Counted from the stretch's first letter, positions 9,979 to 19,305 are shown. The stretch: 64,000 bases of DNA from Acidobacteria bacterium Ga0077534 (GCA_001464455.1 LNEI01000004.1:1-64000), one strand, 5' to 3'. Numbers and translations: made by a program. The notes: generated from the letters alone by a model not told the origin.

Positions 9979-12900
9979 TTACGAACCGGTCTGTTCACCT
10001 GCCTTCGTCGGTAAGCCGTATTTCAGATACAACGCCGGGATCACGATCATGTTCAGGAACGTGGAAGTGACAATGCCCCCGAGGATTACGACGGCCATTG
10101 GCTGTTGAATTTCCTTGCCCGGATCGCCTGCTCCGAAGGCTAGGGGAACTAGACCGATGCCCGTAACTAAAGCCGTCATAAGGATTGGCGAGAGGCGTTC
10201 CATCGAGCCTTGGACAATAGCCTCGTTGAATGATTTCCCCTCAAACTCCATAAGATGTTGATAGTGCGAGATGAGCATTATGCCGTTCCGGGTGGCGATA
10301 CCGAAGAGCGTGATAAACCCGACGAGCGAGGCGATCGACAGCGTGCCGCCAGATAAGAAAACCATTACAACACCGCCGATCAGGGCGAGCGGTAAGTTTG
10401 CCATGACTAGAAAAGCGGCTCGAGAAGATTTTAGAGCGATAAACAGCAACAAAAATATTCCGGCGATCGCGATGATCGAAAGAAGCATGATCTGTGTCGA
10501 TGCTTTCTCCTGAGCTTCGAACTGGCCGCCGTATTGGACGAAATATCCTTGCGGAAGCGAGACGTTCTGGCCTATGTTTTCGCGCACATCTGCGATCACG
10601 CTGCCGAGGTCGCGGTCGGCGACATTTGCCTGAATAATGATGCGGCGTTGGACGTTTTCGCGATTGATCGTGTTCGGCCCTTGATCGGTGCGAACTTCGG
10701 CAACCTGGGCGATCGGTACCTTTGCGCCGCTTGGCGTATCGATGAGCGTTCTGCCAATCGCATCAAGCGATGCGCGCGATGCGTCATCAAAACGGATCAT
10801 CACGTTATACGTCCGTTGTTCCTCCAGGATCTGCGATGCGATGTGGCCATTGAAAGCCGTATCGACGGTTTCGGCGAGGTCTTCGGCTTTGATCCCAAGT
10901 GCAGCAGCCTGTTGGCGGTTAAGGTTGACCTGCACCTGCGGCACGCCGACCTGCGGCTCGACGAGCAGATCAACGACCCCGGGAATCTTCGACATTTGGT
11001 CGCGGATCTCGTTAGCCTTTGTACGAAGCGTCCCGAGATCGGGGCCGAAAAGTTTGATGGCGATCTGAGCCCGTGTACCTGAAAGCAGGTGGTCGATGCG
11101 ATGTGAGATCGGCTGGCCGACTTCGGATTCGACGCCGGGGATCTGCGAGAGTTTCTCACGCACTTCTTCGGTCACCTCGGCATGCGAACGGTCAGATTCC
11201 ATTGTGACGACCTCGATCTCGCTCATGTTGACGCCGGCGGCGTGTTCATCGAGTTCGGCACGACCTGTGCGGCGTGTTGTTGAAACAACCTCGGGTACGC
11301 CGAGCAGAACATTCTCTACGACCCGGCCGATGCGGTTCGATTCTTTGAGCGAAGTGCCTGGCGGCAGGCTGGCATTGATGTTATATGCCCCTTCATTAAA
11401 GGGCGGCAGGAATTCACGTCCCATCAAAAAGAACATCGAAACGGCGACTACCAGCATCACGGCCGACGCACCAATGATCTTGAACGGATGCCGCAGCGTC
11501 CAATCGAGCAATGTTCGATAATGTCTCTTTAGCCAGGTGACGAGGCGGGAATCGCCTTCGTGCTCCAGCAGTTTTGAGTTGCCGAGCAGAAAATAGCAAA
11601 GAACGGGCGTTACCGTCAGAGCGACGATCAGCGAGGCGGTGATCGAAATAATGTACGCAAATGCCAGCGGAGCAAACATCCGCCCCTCGAATCCGCCGAG
11701 TGAGAAAAGCGGTAGAAAGACTAGGATAATGATCAGCGTTGCGAAGAGTATCGAACTGCGGATCTCTGCTGATGCGTTGTAAATAACGGTGAGGATCGGA
11801 AGCGGTTCGTCCAAATGTGCGTTCTGCTTTAGACGGCGAAACACGTTTTCTACATCAATGATCGCGTCATCAACCAAGGCTCCGATCGCGATCGCCATTC
11901 CGCCGAGCGTCATCGTGTTGATCGTGATGTCAAAATAGTTCATCACTAGGACGGCCGTCACCAGCGACAATGGGATCGCCGTAAGACTGATGAACGTGGT
12001 GCGGAAATTCCACAGAAACAGAAACAGGACAATGGTCACCATTATCCCGCCTTCGATGATCGAAGCCTGAATATTACCGATTGCCCGTTCGATAAAATCG
12101 GCCTGGCGAAATGCTTTTGTGTCGAGCGTGACATCGGCAGGAAGCGACGATTTGAGCGAAGCTAGCGTTTCTTCGATGTTTGCAGTCAGTTCGAGCGTGT
12201 TGGCGTTCGGCTGCTTTTGGATCGTGGCGACCACGGCCGGTTTCGCGTTAAAGCTCGCATCGCCGCGTTTCAGGGCCGGGGCGATCTGTACCGTCGCGAT
12301 GTTCTTAACAAGGATCGGAACATTATCGCGAACCGTGATCACCGAATCTCCGAGGTCTTCGACCGAATAAGCACGAGCACGTATTCGGATCAGAAACTCC
12401 TCGTTTGGCCGCTCCATAAAGCCGCCCGACGCGTTTGAGTTCGATTCGCTGACGGCCTCGACGACCTCTTCGACGCTTAGTTTGTAATCGGCGAGTTTAG
12501 CGGGGTCGATCAGGATTTGGTACTCCTTCGTATCTCCGCCAATGATCATCACCTGCGAAACGCCCGAGACTCCCAGAATTCGAGGCCGCACGATCCAGTC
12601 GGCGATCGAACGAAGCTCCATTGCCGAGGTTTCTTTGCCGGTCATGGAAATTTCCATGATCTCGCCCATCGTCGAAGAGATCGGCCCGAGAGCGGGAGGC
12701 GAGACACCATCGGGAAGGCGAACCTGCTGCAGCTTTTCCGTAACCAACTGTCTTGCTCGATAGATGTCGGTTGAATAGTCAAACTCGACAAACACGATCG
12801 AGATGCCGATCGCCGAATTCGAACGTACGCGAAAAACGCCGGCCGTACCGTTCATCGCCGATTCTATCGGAAGCGTCACGAGCGATTCGACCTCTTCCGG

Positions 12901-13071
12901 CGCAAGGCCGTGAGCTTCGACGAGAACCGTTACGGTGGGCGCCGTCAGATCTGGAAAAACATCGACCGGTGCACGCAAAGCGACGATGCCGCCATAGATC
13001 AGCAACGCAGCCGATGCGATCAGCACGAGCAGACGGTTTTTCAGGGCAAACTGGATTATTCGATTCAGCAT
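9979..13071 (-). CDS. Heavy-metal efflux RND pump, inner-membrane permease (CzcA/CusA type)
   Basis: 1,030 residues, normal for the HME-RND family. It has the N-terminal membrane helix (about 10-30), two large periplasmic loops and 12 expected helices. The TM4 motif AIGALVDDAIIDVEN (near residue 394) carries the acidic residues used for proton relay. It is closer to the AIG-x-x-VD-x-A form seen in CusA-like pumps than to the DFG form of CzcA, but with a second Asp, so the metal cannot be read off. The protein should form a tripartite pump with the adaptor and TolC-type genes at 15180-17833. It is the last gene of the operon, 17 bp after the anchor gene. Confidence 0.9.
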   Translation of the reverse strand: MLNRIIQFALKNRLLVLIASAALLIYGGIVALRAPVDVFPDLTAPTVTVLVEAHGLAPEEVESLVTLPIESAMNGTAGVFRVRSNSAIGISIVFVEFDYSTDIYRARQLVTEKLQQVRLPDGVSPPALGPISSTMGEIMEISMTGKETSAMELRSIADWIVRPRILGVSGVSQVMIIGGDTKEYQILIDPAKLADYKLSVEEVVEAVSESNSNASGGFMERPNEEFLIRIRARAYSVEDLGDSVITVRDNVPILVKNIATVQIAPALKRGDASFNAKPAVVATIQKQPNANTLELTANIEETLASLKSSLPADVTLDTKAFRQADFIERAIGNIQASIIEGGIMVTIVLFLFLWNFRTTFISLTAIPLSLVTAVLVMNYFDITINTMTLGGMAIAIGALVDDAIIDVENVFRRLKQNAHLDEPLPILTVIYNASAEIRSSILFATLIIILVFLPLFSLGGFEGRMFAPLAFAYIISITASLIVALTVTPVLCYFLLGNSKLLEHEGDSRLVTWLKRHYRTLLDWTLRHPFKIIGASAVMLVVAVSMFFLMGREFLPPFNEGAYNINASLPPGTSLKESNRIGRVVENVLLGVPEVVSTTRRTGRAELDEHAAGVNMSEIEVVTMESDRSHAEVTEEVREKLSQIPGVESEVGQPISHRIDHLLSGTRAQIAIKLFGPDLGTLRTKANEIRDQMSKIPGVVDLLVEPQVGVPQVQVNLNRQQAAALGIKAEDLAETVDTAFNGHIASQILEEQRTYNVMIRFDDASRASLDAIGRTLIDTPSGAKVPIAQVAEVRTDQGPNTINRENVQRRIIIQANVADRDLGSVIADVRENIGQNVSLPQGYFVQYGGQFEAQEKASTQIMLLSIIAIAGIFLLLFIALKSSRAAFLVMANLPLALIGGVVMVFLSGGTLSIASLVGFITLFGIATRNGIMLISHYQHLMEFEGKSFNEAIVQGSMERLSPILMTALVTGIGLVPLAFGAGDPGKEIQQPMAVVILGGIVTSTFLNMIVIPALYLKYGLPTKAGEQTGS

Positions 13072-13088
13072 TATCTTTTGTTATCGAA

Positions 13089-13709
13089 CTAAACTACTCG
13101 CTTGATGTCTGTGTATTCGCCGTTTGTTTTCAGCGTTACGGTAACGTCGCCGTTTGTCCGGTTTCGCCAGAACCAGCCATGGCTGCCGTCGAAATTGGCT
13201 ACGAGTTCACCGCTATCCTGCTCAGCGTTCGTGCCTTTTTTGTAGCTGATAAACGCCTTGCTCGCGTTGTCGCCGTGAACGTCAAAATTTAGGCCGCCAC
13301 CGCTCGTCGTCCATTCGTACTTTGCTTTCGCCCCTTTGACCATATCGAGCTTTATCTCGACGCCTTGACCGGGTTTGAGCGTAACCGTCATGGAATCGGT
13401 TCTACCCGCCGGTGGATTTGCTTGTGCGGGTGGTGCGGCGGCGGGTTGCGGTTGTGGCGGTGCAGCAGCGTTTCTCGACGCGTCGGCTTCTCGGTCGCGT
13501 TTGGCTTCTTCCGCGAGGGTCATTTTTATTTCGCCCATTTGCGTCAGTCCAGCAACGCGGCCGATGCCTGTCGGGTCGATGCCGTATTCGGACGGCAGCA
13601 CGACCGTTGTCAGCAGCACGCCAGCGACCACGATGGCGATAATGGTTGAACGCAGCAATTGCCCGCTGCTCGGAAGATCGGCTTTATTTGGTAATTCGGT
13701 GTTATACAT
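13089..13709 (-). CDS. Transmembrane anchor protein of a metal-efflux operon
   Basis: 206 residues. One membrane helix (about 21-39), then a Pro/Ala-rich linker (about 82-103) and a C-terminal periplasmic beta domain containing TSGGGLNFDVHGD and NFDGSHGWFWRNRTN. Similar proteins annotated as transmembrane anchor proteins occur beside RND metal pumps and HupE/UreJ-like genes; none has an established biochemical role that I know of. The His and aromatic residues near the end could contact metal or the pump, which is speculation. It lies 17 bp upstream of the RND gene and 12 bp downstream of the HupE/UreJ-like gene. Confidence 0.75.
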   Translation of the reverse strand: MYNTELPNKADLPSSGQLLRSTIIAIVVAGVLLTTVVLPSEYGIDPTGIGRVAGLTQMGEIKMTLAEEAKRDREADASRNAAAPPQPQPAAAPPAQANPPAGRTDSMTVTLKPGQGVEIKLDMVKGAKAKYEWTTSGGGLNFDVHGDNASKAFISYKKGTNAEQDSGELVANFDGSHGWFWRNRTNGDVTVTLKTNGEYTDIKRVV

Positions 13710-13721
13710 ATCTTTTCCTCT

Positions 13722-14420
13722 CTAGTTCAAAACAAAGTAACCGGTCAGTTGGTAGCCGACCAGCATGAATCCGGCGATCATCATAAGGACATTGGCGGTG
13801 TAGGCGTGCCGCATAAAGCTGCCTGTGCGTCGCCAATAACTCATCGCGATCAGGATCGCTCCCAAGGCCAAAAGCTGCCCGATCTCGACACCGACGTTGA
13901 ACGCGAGCATATTAGGTATCAAACCGTCTTTCGATATCTCGTATTCCTTGATCTTAGTCGCGAGGCCAAAGCCGTGAAACAACCCGAAAACAAGCGTCGC
14001 GATCTTAGTATTCGGCTGGAACCCAAACCAACGCTGAAACGCGCCGATGTTATCGAGGGCTTTGTAAACCACTGACAAACCGATGATCGCATCGATCAGA
14101 AAGCCGTTGATGTTCGTCCCGAAATACACGCCCGCGAGCATCGTCGTCGAATGCCCGATCGCAAACAGGCTGACGTATATCCCTATGTCCTTCAGCTTGT
14201 AAAGAAAGAAGATCACGCCGAGCAGGAACAAAATATGGTCGTACCCCGTGAACATGTGCTTTGCCCCGAGATAGACAAACGGCAGCAGATGCACGCCCGT
14301 GATCTCCTGGATATAGCCCTTGTCACCCTCAGCCACACCGTGTGCGAGTGCCGTTGAGGCCAACAAAGCGAGCGACGCAAAACTGGCTAGCAGCCATCTG
14401 TATGTTTGGTTAATTTGCAT
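13722..14420 (-). CDS. HupE/UreJ family membrane protein
   Basis: 232 residues with a signal peptide (cleavage near STALA) and about six membrane helices. The motif FTGYDHILFLLG near residue 58 and the later GHSTTMLAG and FGLFHGFGLA are the conserved His/Asp motifs of the HupE/UreJ group, whose characterised members move nickel or cobalt. Here it sits within an RND efflux operon, so metal export or supply (for example to the neighbouring SOD) is plausible; the direction of transport cannot be inferred. Spacing is 9 bp after the SOD gene and 12 bp before the anchor gene. Confidence 0.8.
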   Translation of the reverse strand: MQINQTYRWLLASFASLALLASTALAHGVAEGDKGYIQEITGVHLLPFVYLGAKHMFTGYDHILFLLGVIFFLYKLKDIGIYVSLFAIGHSTTMLAGVYFGTNINGFLIDAIIGLSVVYKALDNIGAFQRWFGFQPNTKIATLVFGLFHGFGLATKIKEYEISKDGLIPNMLAFNVGVEIGQLLALGAILIAMSYWRRTGSFMRHAYTANVLMMIAGFMLVGYQLTGYFVLN

Positions 14421-14429
14421 ATTTCTATA

Positions 14430-15155
14430 TCAAACGAGCTTCGCCTGGCCGAGAGATTCGACCCGGCGATTTACCTCTTCCCAATTAACGTTCGTCATAA
14501 AGGCATCCACATACTTTGCCGCCGCCGCACCGTGATCGATCTGGTAAGCGTGTTCGTACATATCGAGTACGAGCAGCGGAATTGAGAATGCGGCGCTCGT
14601 CGAATGATCGGCGGCCCAGTACGTGTGATATTGCTTCGTATGAAAGTTATAGCCGAAGATCGTCCAGCCCGACCCGCCCGCGAGCGAGTTGCCGACGCGT
14701 TTGAACTCGGCTTCCCACGCCTCGTAGCTTCCCCAGTTTTGCTTGATAATATTCAAGGCGGTTCCGTCGGCCTTCCCATTTCCTCCGAGATTGGCGAAGT
14801 ACCGCTCGTGCAGCACGACCGAGCCGGTGCGGACCAATTCCTGCCGCTTTAGATCGCCATAAATATAAGCGGGCAAGTCCTTGTCATTCATCATCGCAGC
14901 GAGCCGATTCTCGACAACATTGAGGGCCCTGACCGCACCCGTGTAGTTGTTCTCGTGATGGGAGCGGATCAGCCGTTCCGAGATGCCACTGAGTTTCGTC
15001 GGGTCAAACGGCAAAGGCGTTGGCTGATGCTTGCCGGAAAATGCAGGAGCAACCGCGGTTTGCGTAGCCTGAGCTATCGAACTTACCGGAGAAATTGCCG
15101 CAACGCCCGTCGCCGCGAATACTGCGAGAGCCTCGCGTCTGTTTATCTTGTTCAT
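14430..15155 (-). CDS. Tat-exported Fe/Mn superoxide dismutase
   Basis: 241 residues. The N-terminus carries [18 protein letters not shown], a twin-arginine signal, with cleavage near SIAQA. The mature part follows the Fe/Mn SOD plan: [14 protein letters not shown] (first ligand His), then [11 protein letters not shown], and [15 protein letters not shown], where Asp and His of the D-x-x-EHAY signature are metal ligands. The usual Trp in DVWEHAYY is replaced by Tyr, and the second Tyr by Gln, which is unusual and may affect the second shell. Periplasmic superoxide removal would suit a metal-stress operon. It lies 24 bp after the adaptor gene. Confidence 0.88.
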   Translation of the reverse strand: MNKINRREALAVFAATGVAAISPVSSIAQATQTAVAPAFSGKHQPTPLPFDPTKLSGISERLIRSHHENNYTGAVRALNVVENRLAAMMNDKDLPAYIYGDLKRQELVRTGSVVLHERYFANLGGNGKADGTALNIIKQNWGSYEAWEAEFKRVGNSLAGGSGWTIFGYNFHTKQYHTYWAADHSTSAAFSIPLLVLDMYEHAYQIDHGAAAAKYVDAFMTNVNWEEVNRRVESLGQAKLV

Positions 15156-15179
15156 AACTTATCTCCTATTAGCTTTGGT

Positions 15180-16568
15180 TTAAGTTTCATGTGAATGTAC
15201 GCCCGTATCAGCAGGTTTCAGTTCCTGCAGTCTCAATTGATACGCGCCCTGCGTCACGACCCGTTCACCCTTTTCGACGCCGGTCAGAACCGCGACCTTT
15301 TCGCCGTATTCATCGCCCACCGTTACCTCCCGGCGCTGAAACTCTTCGCCCGATAGTAGGACATAAACATAACGTTTTCCTTCACTTTCGATGATCGCTT
15401 CTTTTGGGATCATCATCGCGGTCACAGTCTGTTCTCCGTCGAGCTGAACATTTGCCTGCATCCCTAGACGCAACGCTCGCCCGGCGTTTTCGACCTCGAA
15501 GATCACATTAGCCGCTCGAGTTTGCTCATTGATGGTCGCTCCTATATCGAGCACGGACCCTTTGAATGTTTGCGTATAGGCCGACGTAGTGAAGGTCGCC
15601 GTTCGGCTGCCGCTAAGCAAATTGAGATCACGCTCGAACACGGGTGCCTCGACATAGACTGTGTCGAGATTACTGATCTCAATGATCGCGTCACCGGGGG
15701 AAACCTGCTCGCCGATAGACTTGTTCACCTTTGTCACATATCCGCCGAAGGGAGCGGTCACCGTCAACCGTCCGTCGGGACCTCCGATGAGACCGACGTC
15801 AACTTTGCGCGGCACGATCGGTCGCGCTGCCGCAAGAGCGTCGCGTCGCTTTAATGCGGAATCATATGAATTCTGCGCCGAATCGCGTTCCGAACGGGCA
15901 GCCTGAAGCTGTTTGTCGGACGCCGCTTTTCCATCGAAAAGGCGCTGCATCCGATCTGCTTCTCGTTTCGCGGCTTCGAGACGGATTCGTGCAGCATCTA
16001 CTTCGCCCGCGGCGGTGCGTTTCTCCGCTTCGAGCCGGGCATTTTCGACGTTGATCTGGGCGTTCTGCGCGTCGATCTGCACACGCTGAGCTTCCGCCTG
16101 AACGATCGCCGCTCGCGTCTGTGCCTGCTCTGCCGAAGTGGCGGTTTGTTTGATCACGGCAACGGGCTGTCCGCCGGCAATGTACTGGCCGATTCGCGGT
16201 AATTGCCGTTCGCTCAAAATTCCGCCGACTGGAGTCGAAACCATTGCCTGACTGTTCGCAGCCGGTACGACTCGCCCGATAGTCTTGATCTGTCGAGCGA
16301 CAGTCTGCTCTTCGGGCAACGCAAGTTTCATCTTGATCAGCCATTGCTGTTCCATCAGGAACTTGACAGTCCCGGTCTCGTTCTTCTCGGCCTCGGGTTT
16401 TGCTTGTTCCGTCGTCGCATTGCCGCGACGCCAGACCAAAAGACCCACGATCGAGAGAATGACAATACTGCCGATCACCACCGGTATCAGCCACCTTTTT
16501 GGCGACCCTTCCACCGTAACATTGGCATCGTCATGACTTCTGTTTTTTTCTTCGTGTTCGTTCATCAT
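15180..16568 (-). CDS. RND efflux periplasmic adaptor subunit (HlyD/CusB type)
   Basis: 462 residues. A cytoplasmic N-tail is followed by a membrane helix (about 29-46), a lipoyl-like half (VGGILSERQLPRIGQYIAGG), a long Ala/Glu/Arg-rich coiled coil (about 140-245), the second lipoyl half (VTAPFGGYVTKVNKSIGEQV), a beta-barrel and a membrane-proximal domain (about 390-450). The C-terminus ends in HSHET. It should link the RND permease to the TolC-like channel. The ATG at 16568 overlaps the TolC stop (ATGA); a second in-frame ATG at 16565 is equally possible. Confidence 0.9.
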   Translation of the reverse strand: MMNEHEEKNRSHDDANVTVEGSPKRWLIPVVIGSIVILSIVGLLVWRRGNATTEQAKPEAEKNETGTVKFLMEQQWLIKMKLALPEEQTVARQIKTIGRVVPAANSQAMVSTPVGGILSERQLPRIGQYIAGGQPVAVIKQTATSAEQAQTRAAIVQAEAQRVQIDAQNAQINVENARLEAEKRTAAGEVDAARIRLEAAKREADRMQRLFDGKAASDKQLQAARSERDSAQNSYDSALKRRDALAAARPIVPRKVDVGLIGGPDGRLTVTAPFGGYVTKVNKSIGEQVSPGDAIIEISNLDTVYVEAPVFERDLNLLSGSRTATFTTSAYTQTFKGSVLDIGATINEQTRAANVIFEVENAGRALRLGMQANVQLDGEQTVTAMMIPKEAIIESEGKRYVYVLLSGEEFQRREVTVGDEYGEKVAVLTGVEKGERVVTQGAYQLRLQELKPADTGVHSHET

Positions 16569-17833
16569 TTTCGGATCTCCGTACCGGTCGCTAGTTCCAA
16601 TTGGAAAAGGCTTTGATAATACGCAAGCAAACTTCGGTAATAGCCCGTTCGGATCTCGTTCCGAGTCCGCTGAGCATCGAGCAAGTTCACCAGCTCAGTT
16701 GCACCTTCGCGATACATTAGCAGTGTTATGCTTAGCGATTCGTCCGCCTGCGTTAGAATGCCTGTCTCAAACGACCTGGCCTGTTCGCGAGCGGTCTCGA
16801 ACGCAAGGTGCGCGGCTTCAATATCCGCAAGTGTGCGATTTCTGGTTTGGACGAGCGCGTTCCGAGCTATCTTTTCTTCAGCTTCGGCACGGGCTATCTC
16901 GCCTTGATTCCGATTGCCGAAGGGAAGCGGCACCGTAACCCCGACAAGCACCGTATTATCCGGCCCGACGCGCCGGTAGCCCGTGAATGGAGCTATCTCG
17001 CCGCTCCCGCGTGCCTTTTCCAATCTCGTCGACGCGCCGAAACGCTCCACCTCGGCCTCGGCGGCTTTTATCTCGGGCCGATTTTCAAGTGCGAGTTGCT
17101 TGAGAGCCGATAAGCTCACAGGAAAATCGACCAGATCGAACCTTTCCCGAGCCTCGATGGCATCAATGCGGGAAAAATCGGTTTCGCCCAGGATCTCCAC
17201 CAACCTAACCTTCGCCTGACGCAATGCTAGCCGTGCCGCCGCGACCGAGGTGTCGTATTTGATCTTTTCCAACCGGACTTTCAGAAGTTCCCCAGGAGCA
17301 ATTTCGCCTTCTTCGAGGCGAACGGTGTTGTAGCGCAGCAGTTCGGCAAAATTCGTCTGATTCGACTCCTCGACACCGAGCAATGCCTGAGCAAAAAGTA
17401 CATCGTAAAAGGCCCGACGCATTTCCGTCTGTCGCTGGCGGATCACTGCCGTTAACTGAGCTTCAGCAAGCGAGACGGTTTTCTCCGCCAACTCCTTACG
17501 AGCCTTCCGCTGACCGCCGATCTCAAAGGGCTGCGTCACGACCGCTCCGGCCTCGTAGAGCCGACTGAACTGCGTAGGGCCGGTCACTCCAAGATTCTCT
17601 CCGCTAACCGTGATCGTTGGACGCGGCCGCAGCTTCGCGGCTACGCGCTCGGCCTCCGCCTTGGTCACCTGCAAACGAGCCGATTCGATCGCAAGATTGC
17701 GCGTCAGAACGCGATCGTTAGCCTCCGCCAAGGTGAGTACATCTGGCATCGATGTCTGGGCGTTAGCATTGCCGACCATGAGCGCCATGAGAATCAACGA
17801 AAGGAGAGCGATAGATCTATTGATGTGTCTCAT
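16565..17833 (-). CDS. TolC-family outer-membrane efflux protein
   Basis: 422 residues with a signal peptide ending near GNANAQ. The body has the two-fold OEP repeat: long helices rich in Ala, Glu and Arg, with RPTITVSGENLG and VGVTVPLPFGNRNQGEIARA marking the two strand-plus-helix units. It provides the outer-membrane channel of the tripartite pump. Its start overlaps the stop of the preceding lipoprotein gene by four bases (ATGA) and its stop overlaps the adaptor start, so the three are translationally coupled. Confidence 0.9.
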   Translation of the reverse strand: MRHINRSIALLSLILMALMVGNANAQTSMPDVLTLAEANDRVLTRNLAIESARLQVTKAEAERVAAKLRPRPTITVSGENLGVTGPTQFSRLYEAGAVVTQPFEIGGQRKARKELAEKTVSLAEAQLTAVIRQRQTEMRRAFYDVLFAQALLGVEESNQTNFAELLRYNTVRLEEGEIAPGELLKVRLEKIKYDTSVAAARLALRQAKVRLVEILGETDFSRIDAIEARERFDLVDFPVSLSALKQLALENRPEIKAAEAEVERFGASTRLEKARGSGEIAPFTGYRRVGPDNTVLVGVTVPLPFGNRNQGEIARAEAEEKIARNALVQTRNRTLADIEAAHLAFETAREQARSFETGILTQADESLSITLLMYREGATELVNLLDAQRTRNEIRTGYYRSLLAYYQSLFQLELATGTEIRK

Positions 17834-18264
17834 TCGACCTCGAACTCCTTGAGCGGCATTCGCTCATCCAGCGTCGCGTTCTTCACATGGAAAACGATGT
17901 CGTAACTGCCCTTATCCGGCAACTCGACTTCGGCAACATATATCCCGGTAACCCTGCCAACTTTCGCGACCACCTCGCGGGCTTCGCCGCCACTCGCTTT
18001 GCGAATTGTCAGCTTCACATCCGCTTTCTCGACGGGAGCACCGTCGCTGAGGTCGGTCAAATGGATAAGGAATTGGCTTGGTTTTCCGGCCTTGAGCGGT
18101 GCGTACTCAAAGAAATTCTCGATGCGGTCGGTAAATTCCGTGCGTGCGATAGCCTCTTCCTCGTCGCTCTCCGCCTTCGGTGCGGAACCGCAGGCGACAA
18201 CCAGCATCGCGGAGATCGACAGCAGAACAGCCGACCAAAACCTGCGCGATCGCAGATCAATCAT
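17830..18264 (-). CDS. Lipoprotein with a CzcB-N-terminal/YtkA-like domain
   Basis: 144 residues. A signal with lipobox LVVACGS (Cys25) indicates a lipoprotein. The mature part is a small beta domain (QFLIHLTDLSDGAPVEKADV, then VTGIYVAEVELPDKGSYDI) resembling the Ig-like domain found at the start of some RND adaptors and in YtkA/FixH-type proteins. As a free lipoprotein it may bind metal or assist the pump; this is inferred from context. Its stop overlaps the TolC start. Confidence 0.7.
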   Translation of the reverse strand: MIDLRSRRFWSAVLLSISAMLVVACGSAPKAESDEEEAIARTEFTDRIENFFEYAPLKAGKPSQFLIHLTDLSDGAPVEKADVKLTIRKASGGEAREVVAKVGRVTGIYVAEVELPDKGSYDIVFHVKNATLDERMPLKEFEVE

Positions 18265-18405
18265 AGTTTTAGTGGATGCTATTCGGTCCGAAGCATCGTC
18301 GGAATTTGGGCGCCAAACAGCGCCAAAATGCAGTTTCGGTCAAGACACGAAGGCGCAAACAAACGCGCGACAACCTTCGGTCAAAACCGGTGAACGAGCA
18401 GTTGC

Positions 18406-18816
18406 TTAGGATACTTTTGGAGGGTGGAAAGGGGGCGTGGGCGGTTGAAATTCGGCCCGACCCGGCGCAAAGGTATGCGGGGCGGAAAAAACACGATCCT
18501 CGATGAGCCCTATGGCAAAAACCGAAGCCACGACAACGTCATGATGCGATAATTGATCCCGCATCTCAGGAGTAGACGGATCGTGATCCTCACTAGGTTC
18601 ACAAACAAATGAAGGCGTGCAATCAGTCTCGTGGTGCTCGTGAACTGACGGTTCCAACGACACCTCGTGATCTTCGACCTCGTGACTGTGATGGTCAAGA
18701 AACGAGTGCGACCCGATCTCAAAAAACAAAAACAGTAAAAACGCCCCGGCAATGATCTGCCGGGCGAGCCTTCTCTGTTTTTTTCGAAACCGGATCAACA
18801 AAACAATCTTTCTCAA
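18406..18816 (-). CDS. His-rich single-pass membrane protein heading the metal operon
   Basis: 136 residues. A basic N-tail and one membrane helix (about 19-36) are followed by a segment with 13 His in all, many in pairs (DHHSHEVEDHEV, HEHHETD, LSHHDVV), plus two Cys and many Asp/Glu. This composition suits a periplasmic metal-binding or metal-buffering peptide. I do not recognise a named family. It is the first gene of the island operon, 142 bp before the lipoprotein gene, and a promoter candidate lies upstream at 18851-18879. Confidence 0.65.
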   Translation of the reverse strand: MRKIVLLIRFRKKQRRLARQIIAGAFLLFLFFEIGSHSFLDHHSHEVEDHEVSLEPSVHEHHETDCTPSFVCEPSEDHDPSTPEMRDQLSHHDVVVASVFAIGLIEDRVFSAPHTFAPGRAEFQPPTPPFHPPKVS

Positions 18817-18850
18817 CGAATAGAGTAACGAATAGATAGATCAAAACTGA

Positions 18851-18879
18851 ATTCTGATTCTAGCGGTATCATAAGTCAA
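18851..18879 (-). promoter_or_regulatory. Candidate promoter of the metal-efflux operon
   Basis: On the minus strand TTGACT (18879-18874) and CAGAAT (18856-18851) are separated by 17 bases, about 35 bases before the ATG at 18816. The -35 is close to consensus and the -10 matches four of six. No clear MerR-type dyad is visible, so the regulator is unknown. Confidence 0.35.
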
Positions 18880-19076
18880 GGTTGGGATTAAAAAACAACT
18901 GTCCTGTTTATCATACACCGCTCATCTCACGGGCTCTCGGACTACTGATTGAATCAGCGCTGAGAGCTGCGTAACGGCGGGTGCACGAATGATCTCCTGT
19001 GGGAGCACAAGGGAAAAGGGCGGTCTCAAGATCACCCTTTTTACCTGCATAGATATATTGCTAACAACAGTTAGTT

Positions 19077-19151
<75 letters not shown>

Positions 19152-19162
19152 GTATAAAGTTA

Positions 19163-19226
19163 AAAAGGATAAAGGCAAAAGGAGAAAGATAAAATTTATC
19201 CTTTATCCTTTCGCCTTTATCCTTTC
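19163..19226. repeat. Inverted repeat between tRNA-Cys and tRNA-Gly
   Basis: Arms AAAAGGATAAAGGC (19163-19176) and GCCTTTATCCTTT (19213-19225) are complementary, and the right half also has three direct copies of ATCCTTT. It could form a long hairpin in a tRNA precursor and act as a processing signal, or be a stray repeat. I see no second copy in this window. Confidence 0.55.
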
Positions 19227-19230
19227 AAAA

Positions 19231-19305
19231 TGGAGCGGGAGACGAGGGTCGAACTCGCGACTTCGACCTTGGCAAGGTCGCGCTCTACCACTGAGCTACT
19301 CCCGC
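19231..19305 (-). tRNA. tRNA-Gly (anticodon GCC)
   Basis: 75 bases with encoded CCA. The acceptor stem GCGGGAG pairs with CTCCCGC, the D arm is GCTCAGTGGTAGAGC, the anticodon arm is CGACC-TTGCCAA-GGTCG with GCC at 34-36, and the T arm is GCGAG/CTCGT. It lies about 80 bases upstream of tRNA-Cys on the same strand, so the two are likely one transcript. Confidence 0.95.
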
